64,000 bases of DNA. Source: Rariloculus sp963665575. GTDB taxonomy: Bacteria; Pseudomonadota; Gammaproteobacteria; Steroidobacterales; Rariloculaceae. How positions within the stretch are numbered: the first letter of the stretch is position 1; the number at the start of each line of letters is the position of its first letter. The stretch lies in the NCBI GenBank assembly GCA_963665575.2, contig CAXXDW010000003.1:1116001-1180000 (forward strand), given 5' to 3'. A program made the translations under genes and the position numbers. The notes beneath the pieces are model-generated. The model was not told the DNA's origin and did not search any database. It saw only the letters and a program-made list of their open reading frames with translations. Shown here piece after piece: positions 1 to 9,600 of this stretch.

Positions 1-801
1 CCCGCCGAGGAAGGGGCACCCGAAGGCGAGGAAGGCGGCGCGGAACTGATGCTCAAGGAAGGGCTGTTCGACCGCTATCGACCGGACGTGATCTTCGGAA
101 TGCACGCGTTCTCGAATCTCCATACCGGTCAGATCGGCTACCGGGCCGGATCGATCATGGCGAGCGCGGACCGGTTCCGGCTCACCGTACACGGCCGCCA
201 GACGCACGGCGGGCGACCCTGGGACGGCGTGGACCCGATCGTCACGGCAGCGCAGATCATCACCGGGGTGCAGACGATCGTGAGCCGCCAGGTGGATCTT
301 ACGCGCGCGCCGGCCATCGTGAGCTTCGGGGCGATCCGCGGCGGGATACGCAACAACATCATTCCCGACTCGGTGGAAATGATCGGCACGATCCGGAACC
401 TTGACATGGGGACCCGGGACATGGTGCATGAGAGGTTGCACACAACCGTCAGCGCGATCGCGGAGGCGGCGGGCGCTCGGGCAGATCTGGAGATCGTCGA
501 GATGTACCCTGTGACCGCCAATGACCGCGAGCTGACGCGGCAGATGCTGCCCACCATCGAGCGCGTCGTCGGCCCCGAAAACATGGTCGAGGCTGAACCG
601 CGCACGGTCGCCGAGGACTTCTCGTTCTTCGCCCTCGAAGTGCCGGGACTCTATCTGACGCTGGGCGTGACGCCGCCCGATGTCGATGCGGCCACGGCTC
701 CCGCCAACCATTCGCCGCTTTTCTACGTGGACGAAGCGGCGCTCGTGACGGGCGTTCGCGTACTCACCCACCTGACCGTGGACTACATGAGCGCGCCCTG
801 A
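1..801 (+). CDS. M20-family metallo-amidohydrolase, C-terminal part (5' end outside window)
   Basis: The reading frame is open from base 1 and ends in TGA at 799-801, so the start lies upstream of the window. The visible 266 residues match the C-terminal two thirds of M20 amidohydrolases/carboxypeptidases, cytoplasmic or exported zinc enzymes that cleave N-acyl or N-terminal amino acid groups. The first visible residues (PAEEG) are the family's Glu-Glu motif, of which one Glu is the general base and the next a metal ligand. GMHAF supplies a metal-binding His, and THGGRPWDGVDP is the hallmark of the dimerisation/lid domain. NHSPLFYVDE near the end carries the last conserved His. The substrate cannot be named. 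Whether a signal peptide exists is unknown because the N terminus is missing. Confidence 0.9.
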   Translation, partial: PAEEGAPEGEEGGAELMLKEGLFDRYRPDVIFGMHAFSNLHTGQIGYRAGSIMASADRFRLTVHGRQTHGGRPWDGVDPIVTAAQIITGVQTIVSRQVDLTRAPAIVSFGAIRGGIRNNIIPDSVEMIGTIRNLDMGTRDMVHERLHTTVSAIAEAAGARADLEIVEMYPVTANDRELTRQMLPTIERVVGPENMVEAEPRTVAEDFSFFALEVPGLYLTLGVTPPDVDAATAPANHSPLFYVDEAALVTGVRVLTHLTVDYMSAP

Positions 802-845
802 CGATCAAGCCCGAACAGGCGAATCAAGAGCCGCGACATGGGCTG

Positions 846-1877
846 CTATATCCTGCACTCGAACGGCTCGACCGTCATTTGCGGATACCAGACCCAGAAC
901 TTGCTCAGAGTCACCGGCTCGGTGAAGTTCGCCGGATCGGTCACGGTCAACTCGTAATCCAGTCGACTTCCGTCCTCGCTGGGCGTGAACCGTTCAAGCA
1001 ACACCGAGTCTACGCTCTGGGGGACGCCGACAACGTCGAAATGCGCCCAGTCGATGCGCGTGGTGCGCACAACAAGCGTGTCGCCTTCCCAGCGACCGAC
1101 CGAGTAACCCAGCTTGCTGTGCGGCTGCCCCTCGTCGCTTGCGCCCTCGCTCATGTGGATCAGGCGTTGAGTGTCGTACTCTTCCAGGCGCACGAGGATG
1201 TCAGTGTCCTGCTCGACGAATTCCATCGGATAGGGCTGCTCCATGATCGTGGGCATGCCCTTTGAAACGCAGTTGAGTATCGGGCTGTCGGTGATGCGGT
1301 CGAAGCCCTCAACCGCGGCGCGCGCTGCGGCCGTCAACGGATAGCGGTCATAGTCGAATTCCGGCTCCGTATCCTGCGGAAGCAGTAACGGCTGATCCTG
1401 GGGCGTGCTCCAGGTGCGAAAGATTCCGAGTTCCGGCGCAGACGCGTCGCCCGGGCCGGACGGGCCCTCGCGACCTCGAACCTGGTTGGCCCAACGAGGT
1501 TCGGAGCTGGGCCCGAGGAGCACTTCGTCGCCGTTGGCGAGCAGAATATTCTCCACGTAAAGGGCCGTGGAGTCCCTGCGTCCCGGCATGCCCGCAACCC
1601 GAACGCTGTCCCCGACTTCGAGAAGCTGGCCGCTCAGGCCGGCACGCCGCAAGTTTGTCAGCGACGTCATTTCGATGGTGTATGAGGTTGTCGTGCCGTC
1701 AGCGCTCTCTTCCATCAGTTCAAAACGCACATGCGGATTGCGCCAGGAGAGTTCGGTGACCACGCCTGAAGCTTCCACCACGGTCGAAGTGTCGAAGTTG
1801 GCAGCGACACTGTGATGTGCCGGCAACGTGAGCGGATGGCCGAGCAGCAGAATGATGACACTGAATCTGGTTCTCAT
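846..1877 (-). CDS. Exported DUF6152-domain protein
   Basis: A 343-residue protein. I chose the ATG at 1877 because it is preceded by GGAAG seven bases upstream and begins with a clean signal peptide (MRTRFSVIILLLG...); an in-frame start 48 bases further up would put 16 polar residues before it. After cleavage the mature part opens with the His-His-Ser and NPHVRFEL signature of DUF6152, a small beta-rich domain of unknown function (about residues 20-120). The C-terminal half contains a GYSVGRWEGDTLVV segment that recurs in secreted hypothetical proteins of acidobacteria and some gammaproteobacteria; this comes from memory. It is probably periplasmic. It converges with the M20 gene, leaving 44 bases between the stops. 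No enzymatic motif is visible. Confidence 0.75.
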   Translation of the reverse strand: MRTRFSVIILLLGHPLTLPAHHSVAANFDTSTVVEASGVVTELSWRNPHVRFELMEESADGTTTSYTIEMTSLTNLRRAGLSGQLLEVGDSVRVAGMPGRRDSTALYVENILLANGDEVLLGPSSEPRWANQVRGREGPSGPGDASAPELGIFRTWSTPQDQPLLLPQDTEPEFDYDRYPLTAAARAAVEGFDRITDSPILNCVSKGMPTIMEQPYPMEFVEQDTDILVRLEEYDTQRLIHMSEGASDEGQPHSKLGYSVGRWEGDTLVVRTTRIDWAHFDVVGVPQSVDSVLLERFTPSEDGSRLDYELTVTDPANFTEPVTLSKFWVWYPQMTVEPFECRI

Positions 1878-2087
1878 TGGTTCACTTCCAGGGAGTCTTG
1901 TAATTACTGAATGCCGTGTCGGCACGGCGGCGCCAGTTTACCCGTGTGCGCGTCGCCACAAAAGCCGGAAAGGCGGCGAGGGCTTCCACGTGAATGCCGT
2001 GTCCGATTCAAGATGACTGTCGTCGGGTCGGCACAGTTTGGTTCCAGGCCGCGCCGCGCCGGAGTCCGCACCTCCAGGCCGCCTGAC

Positions 2088-2213
2088 TCACGATTGCACC
2101 CGGACCACGGTGGTGTAGTTCAGCCAGTCGCCCTGTGAGATATAGATGCTCGAAGTGAGCAGTTCGCTTATCGTGCTCACGGTACTGTAGTTCAGCCATT
2201 CGCCCTGTGACAT
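2088..2213 (-). CDS. Possible 41-residue peptide made of two 24-residue repeats
   Basis: This is a low-confidence small reading frame. The ATG at 2213 has GGAA about five bases upstream, and the frame ends at a TGA (2088-2090). Its sequence contains SQGEWLNYSTV and, 24 residues later, SQGDWLNYTTV, so the product would be one and a half copies of a repeat. It could be a real microprotein, or the decayed tail of a larger repeat-bearing protein, since the frame stays open upstream to 2288. I know no family with this motif. Confidence 0.25.
   Translation of the reverse strand: MSQGEWLNYSTVSTISELLTSSIYISQGDWLNYTTVVRVQS
2114..2210. repeat. Pair of 25-bp direct repeats, 72 bp apart
   Basis: Bases 2114-2138 and 2186-2210 match at 24 of 25 positions (TGTAGTTCAGCCA, one variable base, TCGCCCTGTGA). 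The offset is exactly 72 bases, a multiple of three, and the repeats fall in the same antisense reading frame. Confidence 0.7.
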
Positions 2214-2275
2214 AGTGTTCCGCTTCGAACTCACCCCCACTCGGGACACCAATCCCGGCAGCGAGATTTCCACCC

Positions 2276-2980
2276 ATGAACGAACCACGCATCGTTTCTC
2301 ATGACGACTGGATTGCCGCCCGCAAGGAGCTGCTGGCGCAGGAGAAGGAGTTGACGCGGCAGCGCGATCGATTGAGCCGCCGCGTCAGGGACCTGCCCTG
2401 GGAGCGAGTCGAGAAGGACTACGTTTTCGACGGTCCCGGTGGCCGTGAAACGCTCGCGGAAATCTTCGACGGGAGCGGCCAACTCATTGTGTACCACTTC
2501 ATGTTCGATCCAGGCTGGGACGAAGGCTGCATGATCTGTTCGTTCATGGCGGATCACTTCGCGCCGCTGGTAGTACATCTACGCCAACGCGACGTAACGA
2601 TGGTGGCCGTTTCGCGCGCACCGCTCGCAAAACTCGAGGCGTTCAGGCAGCGCATGGGCTGGGATTTCAAATGGGTATCGTCCGCCGGTAACGATTTCAG
2701 CCGGGACTTCAGGGTTTCGTTCACGCCGGAGCAGGTCGACCGGGGCGAGGTCGAGTACAACTACCGCAGGGAGAGCGGCAATCCGGCTACCGAACTGCCC
2801 GGCATGAGCGTCTTCGCCACGAACACCGCCGGGGACATCTTCCACACCTACTCGACCTACGCGCGCGGCCTCGAAACCTTTCTGGGCACGTATCGGTTTC
2901 TGGATGTTGTTCCGAGGGGCCGGAACGAAGACGGTCTCGCGTTCACCATGCAATGGATTCGCCACCGCGACCGTTACTGA
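2276..2980 (+). CDS. DUF899 family thioredoxin-fold protein
   Basis: A 234-residue cytoplasmic protein of the DUF899 family. The family has a thioredoxin-like fold and no established reaction; members are often annotated as predicted dithiol-disulfide oxidoreductases. Residues 1-45 form a charged helix (HDDWIAARKELLAQEKE) typical of the family, followed by YVFDGPGG and the conserved block YHFMFDPGWDEGCMICSF (about 82-99). That block places a Cys-x-x-Cys-like pair where thioredoxins have their active site. MGWDFKWVSSAGNDFSRDF and the C-terminal YRFLDVVPRGRNE are also family landmarks. It stands alone. Its 3' end converges on the alpha/beta hydrolase gene, with a GC-rich dyad (3000-3022) between them that might help termination. 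Confidence 0.9.
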   Translation: MNEPRIVSHDDWIAARKELLAQEKELTRQRDRLSRRVRDLPWERVEKDYVFDGPGGRETLAEIFDGSGQLIVYHFMFDPGWDEGCMICSFMADHFAPLVVHLRQRDVTMVAVSRAPLAKLEAFRQRMGWDFKWVSSAGNDFSRDFRVSFTPEQVDRGEVEYNYRRESGNPATELPGMSVFATNTAGDIFHTYSTYARGLETFLGTYRFLDVVPRGRNEDGLAFTMQWIRHRDRY

Positions 2981-3024
2981 TTCGGTTGCGTTGAATTCTG
3001 CGGCGCCGGCGCCAAACGCCGCAC

Positions 3025-3966
3025 TCAGCCCTCGTCTGCCAGCCCGAGAAACGCCCGTGTCCTGAGCGCGATTTCGGTTTCCGCGCCTTCGAGGTGGAAG
3101 TGGTGGCCGCCCGCCAGAGTCACTCGCTCCATCTGCTTGAAATCACTTAATAATCTCTGGAATGTCTGGCGGTCGGCAAACGGACTGCGCTCGGCCATGA
3201 TTCCGAGTACCGGGCACCTGACCCGGGAGATGAAAGCCTCCACATGTTCAACGGTCATGCGTAGTTCCGACCTGCCCTTGAGCCTTTGGTCCAGATGCCA
3301 GCGGAATCCGCCGTCGACACGTATCAGCGATCTGCGCGCGAGCGTTGCGGCTGCCGAGCGAGTGACCGGCGAGAAGCCCGAGACTCGCGCCTGCAGCGCA
3401 TCCTCGCGGCTTGTGTAAACTCGCCCCGACCGGGTCCGCAATCTCTCGCGCTCGGTCAGCGCCAGGGCGAGGTCGTCCGGCGCGTCTTTGGCAGTACTGA
3501 CGATCGGCACGCCGCCTTCGAGGAGGACAAGGCGCTCCACGCTGTCGGGAAACGAACCGGCAAGGAGCACCCCGATCGCCGCTCCTCGCGAGTGTCCGAT
3601 CACGCTGAATCGGGACCAGCCAAGTTGCGCGGCAACCTCGAGAATGTCGCCGACATCCGCGAGCATGTTGTACGACGCATCCTGGGAGCGGTGACCGCTC
3701 CTGCCGTGCCCGGCACAATCGATCGCGACGAGATGGCAGCCGCCTAGCAGCGGCGCAAGCAGATCGAAACTGCCCGCATTGTCGAGCCAGCCGTGGATCG
3801 CAAGTACGGGCAAGCGGCCCGGTTCACCCCATTCGCGCGCCGCGAGCGCGAAACCCGGCAGTGAGAACTCGCGCTCCCTGGCGGGATCGCCAACGGCGAG
3901 CTGCTCCAGCGACGACTCAGCTTCACCGTCCCTTCGGCCGGTCGAACGGGACGGGTTTCCAGCCAT
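3025..3966 (-). CDS. Alpha/beta hydrolase
   Basis: A 313-residue soluble hydrolase of the alpha/beta fold. The oxyanion-hole motif HGWLDNAGSFD (near residue 60) matches the serine-hydrolase subgroup of 2-hydroxymuconic semialdehyde hydrolase/epoxide hydrolase type. The nucleophile elbow is GHSRG (near residue 126), with Ser as nucleophile. The catalytic His lies in GGHHFHLEG near the C terminus. A predicted lid covers roughly residues 160-225. I chose the ATG at 3966; a TTG two codons upstream is possible, and neither has a strong ribosome-binding site. Substrate unknown: probably an ester or C-C bond hydrolase. It follows the adaptor gene on the same strand after 89 bases, so it could be co-transcribed with the ABC genes. 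Confidence 0.85.
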   Translation of the reverse strand: MAGNPSRSTGRRDGEAESSLEQLAVGDPAREREFSLPGFALAAREWGEPGRLPVLAIHGWLDNAGSFDLLAPLLGGCHLVAIDCAGHGRSGHRSQDASYNMLADVGDILEVAAQLGWSRFSVIGHSRGAAIGVLLAGSFPDSVERLVLLEGGVPIVSTAKDAPDDLALALTERERLRTRSGRVYTSREDALQARVSGFSPVTRSAAATLARRSLIRVDGGFRWHLDQRLKGRSELRMTVEHVEAFISRVRCPVLGIMAERSPFADRQTFQRLLSDFKQMERVTLAGGHHFHLEGAETEIALRTRAFLGLADEG

Positions 3967-4055
3967 GTGCAACGTGAACTATCGACCGAAGAAGCGGATG
4001 GGAGCGAGCGTGCAGCCGCGAGTTGCCAGGATGCAGGTGCGCGAACGTCCGCAGG

Positions 4056-5663
4056 TCAGCGGAACATTCGCATCCCGCGCATGCTGCTGCTGTTTTGCTG
4101 CTGGAACGGCGTCGAGGAAAACCGGCTCGAGATCAGATCGCGCAACATGGCCTGTTGTTCGAAGAGGCTCGAACTCGGCAGCAACAACACGTCGTCGCCG
4201 GGTTCGAGGCCCGCAACGACTTCGGTGTAACGAAGATCGGTCAGGCCGGTCTCGATCGTCACGGGAACGGGATTGCCGTCGCGCAAGGCGATGACCCAGT
4301 ACTCTCCGCCGAACTGGTAGTCGGTGACGCTCGCGGACGATGCCCGGCGACGGGCACCACCGAAGCCTTCTCCGGACGGTCCTCCGAAGCCATCGCCGGG
4401 CGGTCCACCGAAACCGCCGCCCGGTCCTCCCCCGCCGCCACCGAAACCGCCACCGCCGCCACCGCCGCCACCGCCGCCACCGCCACCGAACCCCGCAGGC
4501 GGTCCGCCGTCTGCGAACATTTGCTGCATGATCGGTCGCAGCATCGCCCGTTCGTCGGCGGTCAGCGTGCCGCCGCTGGTGCGCTTCTCGATCGCAGCTT
4601 CAACCAGCGCGGCATCCACGCCTTCCGGAAGCTCGATCTCGCGACCGGCAAGCGACAACACGTTGCGCGGCGAGCTTGCCACATCGGGCTCCTCCTGGCC
4701 GAGTGCGGCGCGGAACTCGACATCCGTCATGCCGAGCATCGCCGCCGTCGACTCGAAATCGGCCTCGGCCCGCAGTGCCGCTGTGGGAACGGCAGCGACC
4801 GACTGCCGATCGGCAATTTCGATTTCGACGTCGGCGTTCATGCCCGGCATCAGCAGGCCGCCGCGGTTCTCCAGACGGATCAGCACGGCAAACATCGTGA
4901 CGTTCTGCTCGACGATGGCGAGCGGCTCGATCTTGAGCACGACACCTTCGAAGGGCTGATTCGGATAGGCAGCGACCGTAACCGTCGTCGGCATGTCGGG
5001 TCGGATCTTGCCGATGTCGGTCTCGTCGACGAGCGTGCGTACCTGGACAGCGTCGAGATTCGCCATTCGCATGAGGATCGTGCCATCACTGACCGCCTGG
5101 GTCGGCGACGAGATCACCATCCCGGGCTCGACGGCCTTCTCGATGATCGTTCCCGTAATCGGCGCGCGCACATCGGTATCGTCCATCGCGATGCGCGCGT
5201 TCTCAAGCGCCACCTCGGCGCTGACGACCTGCGCCTGCGAATTGGCGAACTCGAGCTGCGACTGCTCGAAGTCCGATTCCGTAAGCGTACCGGACTGGTA
5301 CAGCGTCTCGGCACGCTCCATCTGCGTCTCAGCGATCGTGCGCCGCGCACGTGCCGCGACGAGGTTGGCCTCGACCTCGGCCAGTCGGTTGCGCGGTTCG
5401 CGCTTGTCCACCTCGACGAGCAGTGTTCCGGCATCGACGACATCGCCCGTCTCGGCATATACGGTGAGGATTTCGCCCGATGCCTTCGACTTGACCTCAA
5501 CCGTGGTCTCGGGCTCGATTACGCCTGCGGCCTCGACCGTAACCTGAATGTCGCGGCGCTCGACGGGCGCCGCGTCGTAAAGCGGTGCAACTGCTTCGGT
5601 TTCCGTTTCGCAACCGCTTGCGAGCAGGATGGCCGCTGGTACGACGATTGGCCATGCACGCAT
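4056..5663 (-). CDS. MacA/HlyD-like periplasmic adaptor of an ABC exporter
   Basis: A 535-residue membrane-fusion protein. It has an N-terminal signal with a lipobox-like LASGC (Cys18; the -3 residue is Ala, slightly atypical), a barrel-sandwich half (EVKSKASGEILTVYAETGDVV, about 57-77), an alpha-helical hairpin (about 90-155), the second lipoyl half (DVRAPITGTIIEKAVEPG), then beta-barrel segments (VTVAAYPNQPFEGVV). It would link an inner-membrane ABC permease to an outer-membrane channel. Residues about 390-445 are an almost pure Gly/Phe/Pro linker, encoded by a GC-rich simple repeat, inserted before the last membrane-proximal domain. It lies one base downstream of the ATPase gene and is surely co-transcribed with it. 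No FtsX-type permease is adjacent. Confidence 0.9.
   Translation of the reverse strand: MRAWPIVVPAAILLASGCETETEAVAPLYDAAPVERRDIQVTVEAAGVIEPETTVEVKSKASGEILTVYAETGDVVDAGTLLVEVDKREPRNRLAEVEANLVAARARRTIAETQMERAETLYQSGTLTESDFEQSQLEFANSQAQVVSAEVALENARIAMDDTDVRAPITGTIIEKAVEPGMVISSPTQAVSDGTILMRMANLDAVQVRTLVDETDIGKIRPDMPTTVTVAAYPNQPFEGVVLKIEPLAIVEQNVTMFAVLIRLENRGGLLMPGMNADVEIEIADRQSVAAVPTAALRAEADFESTAAMLGMTDVEFRAALGQEEPDVASSPRNVLSLAGREIELPEGVDAALVEAAIEKRTSGGTLTADERAMLRPIMQQMFADGGPPAGFGGGGGGGGGGGGGGFGGGGGGPGGGFGGPPGDGFGGPSGEGFGGARRRASSASVTDYQFGGEYWVIALRDGNPVPVTIETGLTDLRYTEVVAGLEPGDDVLLLPSSSLFEQQAMLRDLISSRFSSTPFQQQNSSSMRGMRMFR
4429..4488. repeat. GCC/ACC simple-sequence tract encoding poly-glycine
   Basis: About 60 bases of near-perfect triplet repeat (CCGCCACCGCCGCC type) inside the adaptor gene, read on the minus strand as glycine codons. 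Such tracts slip easily, so the Gly-linker length may vary between strains. Confidence 0.8.
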
Positions 5664-5664
5664 T

Positions 5665-6378
5665 TCAGTGCCTCACTTTCTCTTTGCGACGGTCCTCGGC
5701 AATGCGGCCGTCATGCAGGTAGATGATGCGCTCGGAGTTTTTCGCGATATCCGCTTCGTGCGTCACCACCAGGATCGTATTTCCGCTCTCGTGCAGTTCC
5801 TGGAACAAACCCATGATTTCGACTCCGGTGGCCGAATCGAGGTTGCCCGTCGGCTCGTCCGCCAACAGGATGCTGGGCTCGGTTACGAGCGCTCGCGCAA
5901 CCGCGACCCTTTGGCGCTGGCCGCCCGACATCTCGCTCGGGCGATGCATCATGCGGTCGCCGAGACCCACGCGCTGCAGAGCCGTTTCCGCGCGCGCGAT
6001 GCGCTCCTTGCGCTTGAGACCCGCGTAGAGCAGCGGCATCTCGACATTATGCAGGGCGTTCGTGCGCGCCAGCAGGTTGAACGTCTGAAAGACAAAACCG
6101 ACTTCCGTGTTGCGCACACCGGCAAGTTCGCGATCGTTCATTTCCGAGACAAGCTTGCCATTGAGCCAGTACTCGCCCTGATCAGGTGTATCCAGACAAC
6201 CGATCATGTTCATCAGGGTCGACTTGCCCGAACCCGACGGACCCATGATGGCCACGTATTCGCCGCGCTCGATGACGAGGTCGACGCCGCTCAGCGCATG
6301 GATGAATTCGTCGCCCATGCGATAGTGGCGCCGCAGGTCATGCGTCCGAATGATCGCGTTGTCAGTTGCTTCGCTCAC
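5665..6378 (-). CDS. ABC transporter ATPase, MacB/LolD type
   Basis: A 237-residue nucleotide-binding subunit of the MacB/LolD/FtsE branch. It carries Walker A GPSGSGKST (46-54), the Q-loop in GFVFQTFNLL, the signature MSGGQRQRVAVARAL, Walker B ILLADEP followed by TGNLDS, and the switch His in VVTHE. Length and motif spacing are normal. The predicted start is a GTG (6376-6378). It is the first gene of a two-gene unit with the adaptor. MacB-like systems also need a permease of the FtsX/MacB type with a periplasmic domain, and none is encoded on either side. It may therefore work with a permease encoded elsewhere. The 266 bases upstream (6379-6644) contain no gene that I can recognise. Confidence 0.93.
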   Translation of the reverse strand: MSEATDNAIIRTHDLRRHYRMGDEFIHALSGVDLVIERGEYVAIMGPSGSGKSTLMNMIGCLDTPDQGEYWLNGKLVSEMNDRELAGVRNTEVGFVFQTFNLLARTNALHNVEMPLLYAGLKRKERIARAETALQRVGLGDRMMHRPSEMSGGQRQRVAVARALVTEPSILLADEPTGNLDSATGVEIMGLFQELHESGNTILVVTHEADIAKNSERIIYLHDGRIAEDRRKEKVRH

Positions 6379-6644
6379 GCCACCGCTGCCTCACCCATGT
6401 GCCGTAGCGGATCGACGGCTACCAGCGCCCATTATTGCATTCATTCCCGCCGGCATTGCGTGTCGGGCCGGCGTCAGAGGCGCCACTAAAGAATTCTTGA
6501 CCATGCCGAGCGCGCATACGGTCGCGATGTTGCCGAGGGCGACAGCCAGGAATCTGCGCCGCAGGCTCCTGGCGCAACTCGTCGCAGCGCAGCCCCGGCG
6601 CTTGCCGATGGCGCCGCTCGCGGCTACTCGCGCCCCGGTGGGAC

Positions 6645-9600
6645 TCAGGGTGTTGGCGTTGCGCGGCTCAAGCGGCGATAGTATTCGGCAACGACTTCCT
6701 CGAAGCCCTGAGCAACCTGGGCAGGTGCTTCCGTTCGGACCACGGACTCTTCCGCCGCGCCGTCGGCCTGAAGTTGAATCTCGAGCTGCTCGGCAAGACT
6801 GACGAGCGCCTGGAATTCCGCCTCCACGAGTTCGGCGTTGCCGTTGAGGCCCGCGCGCAGCGCGTCGCCGAGTTCGCGCACTGCCCGAAGGTCTTCGTCG
6901 CTGAGCCCTTCAGCGCGCAGTTGCGCACCCAGCGTCAGGAGATCCCGTCCCGCGTCACCGAGCGTGTCGCGCAGTTCGTCGACGGCGTCCTGGTCCTGCC
7001 AGAACCCGTTGCGCTGCGGATCCCAGATGCCGGTACGCGCCCAGTCGGACAGACCGCCGCCGAAACCGAAGCGGTCATCGGCTCCACCGCCGCGCGCGCC
7101 ACCCTGTTGGGCGCCGCCCTGCTGGGCCCCGCCGGCCTGTGCCTGCGGGTTCGCGTCCTGCTGCCCGCCGGCCGCCGCACGCTGTCCTTCGGTCAGTTCG
7201 GCCAATTCGCGGCGCAGCGCCTGCAGCTCGGCCACAAGCTCGGCGTTGGGATTGGGTTCCTCCTGCTCGCCTGCCACGGCTTCTCGCGTCGCGCGCGCAA
7301 GCGCTTCCTGCGTACTGCGCTCCAGATCGCGCAACGCCGCCGTCGTCACGGCCTCGGTCGCCGCGACCTGGTTGGCTGCCCCGCGGCGGATGTATTCGGC
7401 CGCGTAGAGCAAGCGCAGCGCCACCTGGGACTGCTGCAGATCGGCGAGCGCCGAGGAGAGTTCATCGCTGGCTCCCGGCGTCTGATTCCGGAACTCCTGC
7501 GCGACGCGCTGTATGTCTTCCTCGAGGGCTTCCAGCTCCTGCTGCAGGTCGTACTTGCGGTCGGAAAGCTCCTGCGCGACGCGGCGATCCAGCCCCCCGG
7601 TTGCCGCACCGCTGTCGATCTGCTCGTCGAGCGCGTTCTGCAGCTCACGCTGCAGATCGGCCGCCAGTTGCCACTGCTCCGAATACATGTCGCTCGAGCG
7701 ATCCGCGAGATCCGAAAAGGCTTCGCCGGCAGCCTGCTGGCGTTGCGCGGTCATCTGTTCGAGTGCCTGCTGGAGCTGGCGCCGTGCCTGCTCGATCGCT
7801 CGCCTGGCCTGCTCCGGATCGACGTTTTCGCCCGGTTGACCGGCCCGGTTCATTGCCCGCAACGCTTCGTCGAGCTGGCGTATCGCCTGCGCGGTCTGGG
7901 CGCCCTGTGCGCCGCCCACGCCAGGCTGCCCTTGCTGCTGACCTTCCTGACCCTGCTGACCCTGCTGACCCTGCTGACCCTGCTGACCTTCCTGACCTTG
8001 TTGGCCCTGCTGTTGCTGCGCCTGAGCGATGCGCTGCTGCAACTCCTCGAGCTGACGTCTGAGTTCCTCGGTTTCGCGGCGCAGCGACTCCTGTTGCCAG
8101 CGTTCCTGCTCGCTCAACTGGTTGTTTCTCCGGCCGGCCTGGCGCGCCAGTTCTTCCTGCCGGCGCGCGAGTTCCTGGAGCTTGGCGATCGCTTCGTCGA
8201 CTTCGTTTTCTTCCTGCTGCTCGAACGCAACCGGCGCCTCGGTCTCGTACTGATTCTTGTCGAGATCCATTTCCAGTTCGAAGAGCTCGCTGAGGTCGCG
8301 GCCCGCAAGCCCGCCTCCGCCGCCACCACCGCCGCCGCGATTGAACGCGACCTGGATATCCGTAAACACGGCCTCGGCGCGCAACAGGTACTGGAGCGCT
8401 TCCTGCTCGGACGGTACCGCCTCGGCAAGCTCCACCTCGGCAAGCCGTTCGGCCGCGGGCTCCATCGCCTCGGCGGCAAGTTCCAGATACTCCACGAACC
8501 GCCGGATGTCGTCGTCGGCGCGCGTCAACTGCCGGGCGCGCGTGCGGCTTGCGAGCGTTCTTGCCTGATCGGCGAGCGTCTGCTGCAACTCCGAGAGCAT
8601 CCTCGCGTTGTCGCTGAGCGACTGCTCATCGAGAAAGCTCTGGTCCTCCTCGTCGCGCTCGCGGATCAGGTTCCAGGTCGCGACGAGTATGTCCTTTTGC
8701 CGTCGGGAAATTTCATCCTGCTGCTGGCCGCCACCACCGCCGCCGCCACCGCCGCCGGCCTGACTCGACTGCGTGAAGCTGCGGTCAAAGGGCTGAACCT
8801 CCACGAAGAACAGGTCCGTCTGAACGGTTCGCCCGCGATCTTCCGCGACGGCATAGTAGGAAATCAGATCGCCGGGCTCGAGACTGCGCTCGGCCGGCCC
8901 CTCTGGCTCAGCCGATTCACCATCCCCGGCATCCTCCGCGGCGAGTTCGTCGCGCAGGGCGCGCAGCTCCTCGAGGGTGACCGGGAAAGGCTGGCCGCGC
9001 GGCGAGCCCGGAGTCGACACCGGTTGCCGAACGGGCTGGTTAATGTCTTCGAGATACAGAATCTCCTCGCCGGCAGCTTCGGTTCCCGCCGCATCGAGTT
9101 CGACGGTTTCCCATTCCCCGCCGTTTACCGCGTAACGCAGCTCGAGCCGGTCGAGACCGAAGTCGTCGCTGGCCTCGACCGCTACGGTGACTTCCTCGAT
9201 ATTGCTGGCCCGCCAGTCGCGGCCCGGCCGCACGACCTTGACCACCGGCTCGTTGTCGGGCACGACGCTGATGAAGTAGTCATCCGTTAGCCTGACGGAA
9301 TCCTGTTCAACAAAGGTCGAGATGAAATACTCGCCCTCCTCGCTGACCTCGAGCGTGGCCGTAGCGACCGAAGCGTCGGTGCGCATCTGTAGTGTTTCAC
9401 CGTTCGCGGTCAGCGTGGGCGCGTTGAGCGGGGTGTCGGTGTACACCTCGACCGTGACATCCGTGCCCGCCACGGCACGGATGTCGTAGCCCGGGTCCTC
9501 GACGAGGGGATCAAGGCTTGTCCAGTCGGGGTAGGCGTAACTCAGGGTGATACGGTCGATCTCGGGCAGGTCCACGACCTGCACCTCGAATTCCTGGCTG

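Larger units (their letters stand above)
1878..2275. other. Intergenic stretch with short direct repeats, no confident gene
   Basis: This 398-base gap separates the divergent DUF6152 and DUF899 genes and should hold both promoters; I find no convincing -35/-10 pair. It contains a 13-base direct repeat (TGAATGCCGTGTC at 1908-1920 and 1991-2003) and the 25-base repeat pair listed separately. Confidence 0.5.

Noticed and set aside
3000..3022. Terminator between the DUF899 and hydrolase genes
   Set aside because: There is a GC-rich dyad but no U-tract on either strand, so I did not list it as a terminator.
4023..5726. Long plus-strand frame opposite the adaptor gene
   Set aside because: A composition shadow rich in Arg, His and Asp without recognisable motifs; the minus strand encodes a complete membrane-fusion protein.
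6774..9290. An 838-codon open frame antisense to the DUF4175 gene
   Set aside because: It mirrors the Gln/Gly codons of the real gene, as long antisense frames do at this GC content. It has no domain, and the minus-strand gene has clear family, membrane and operon support.
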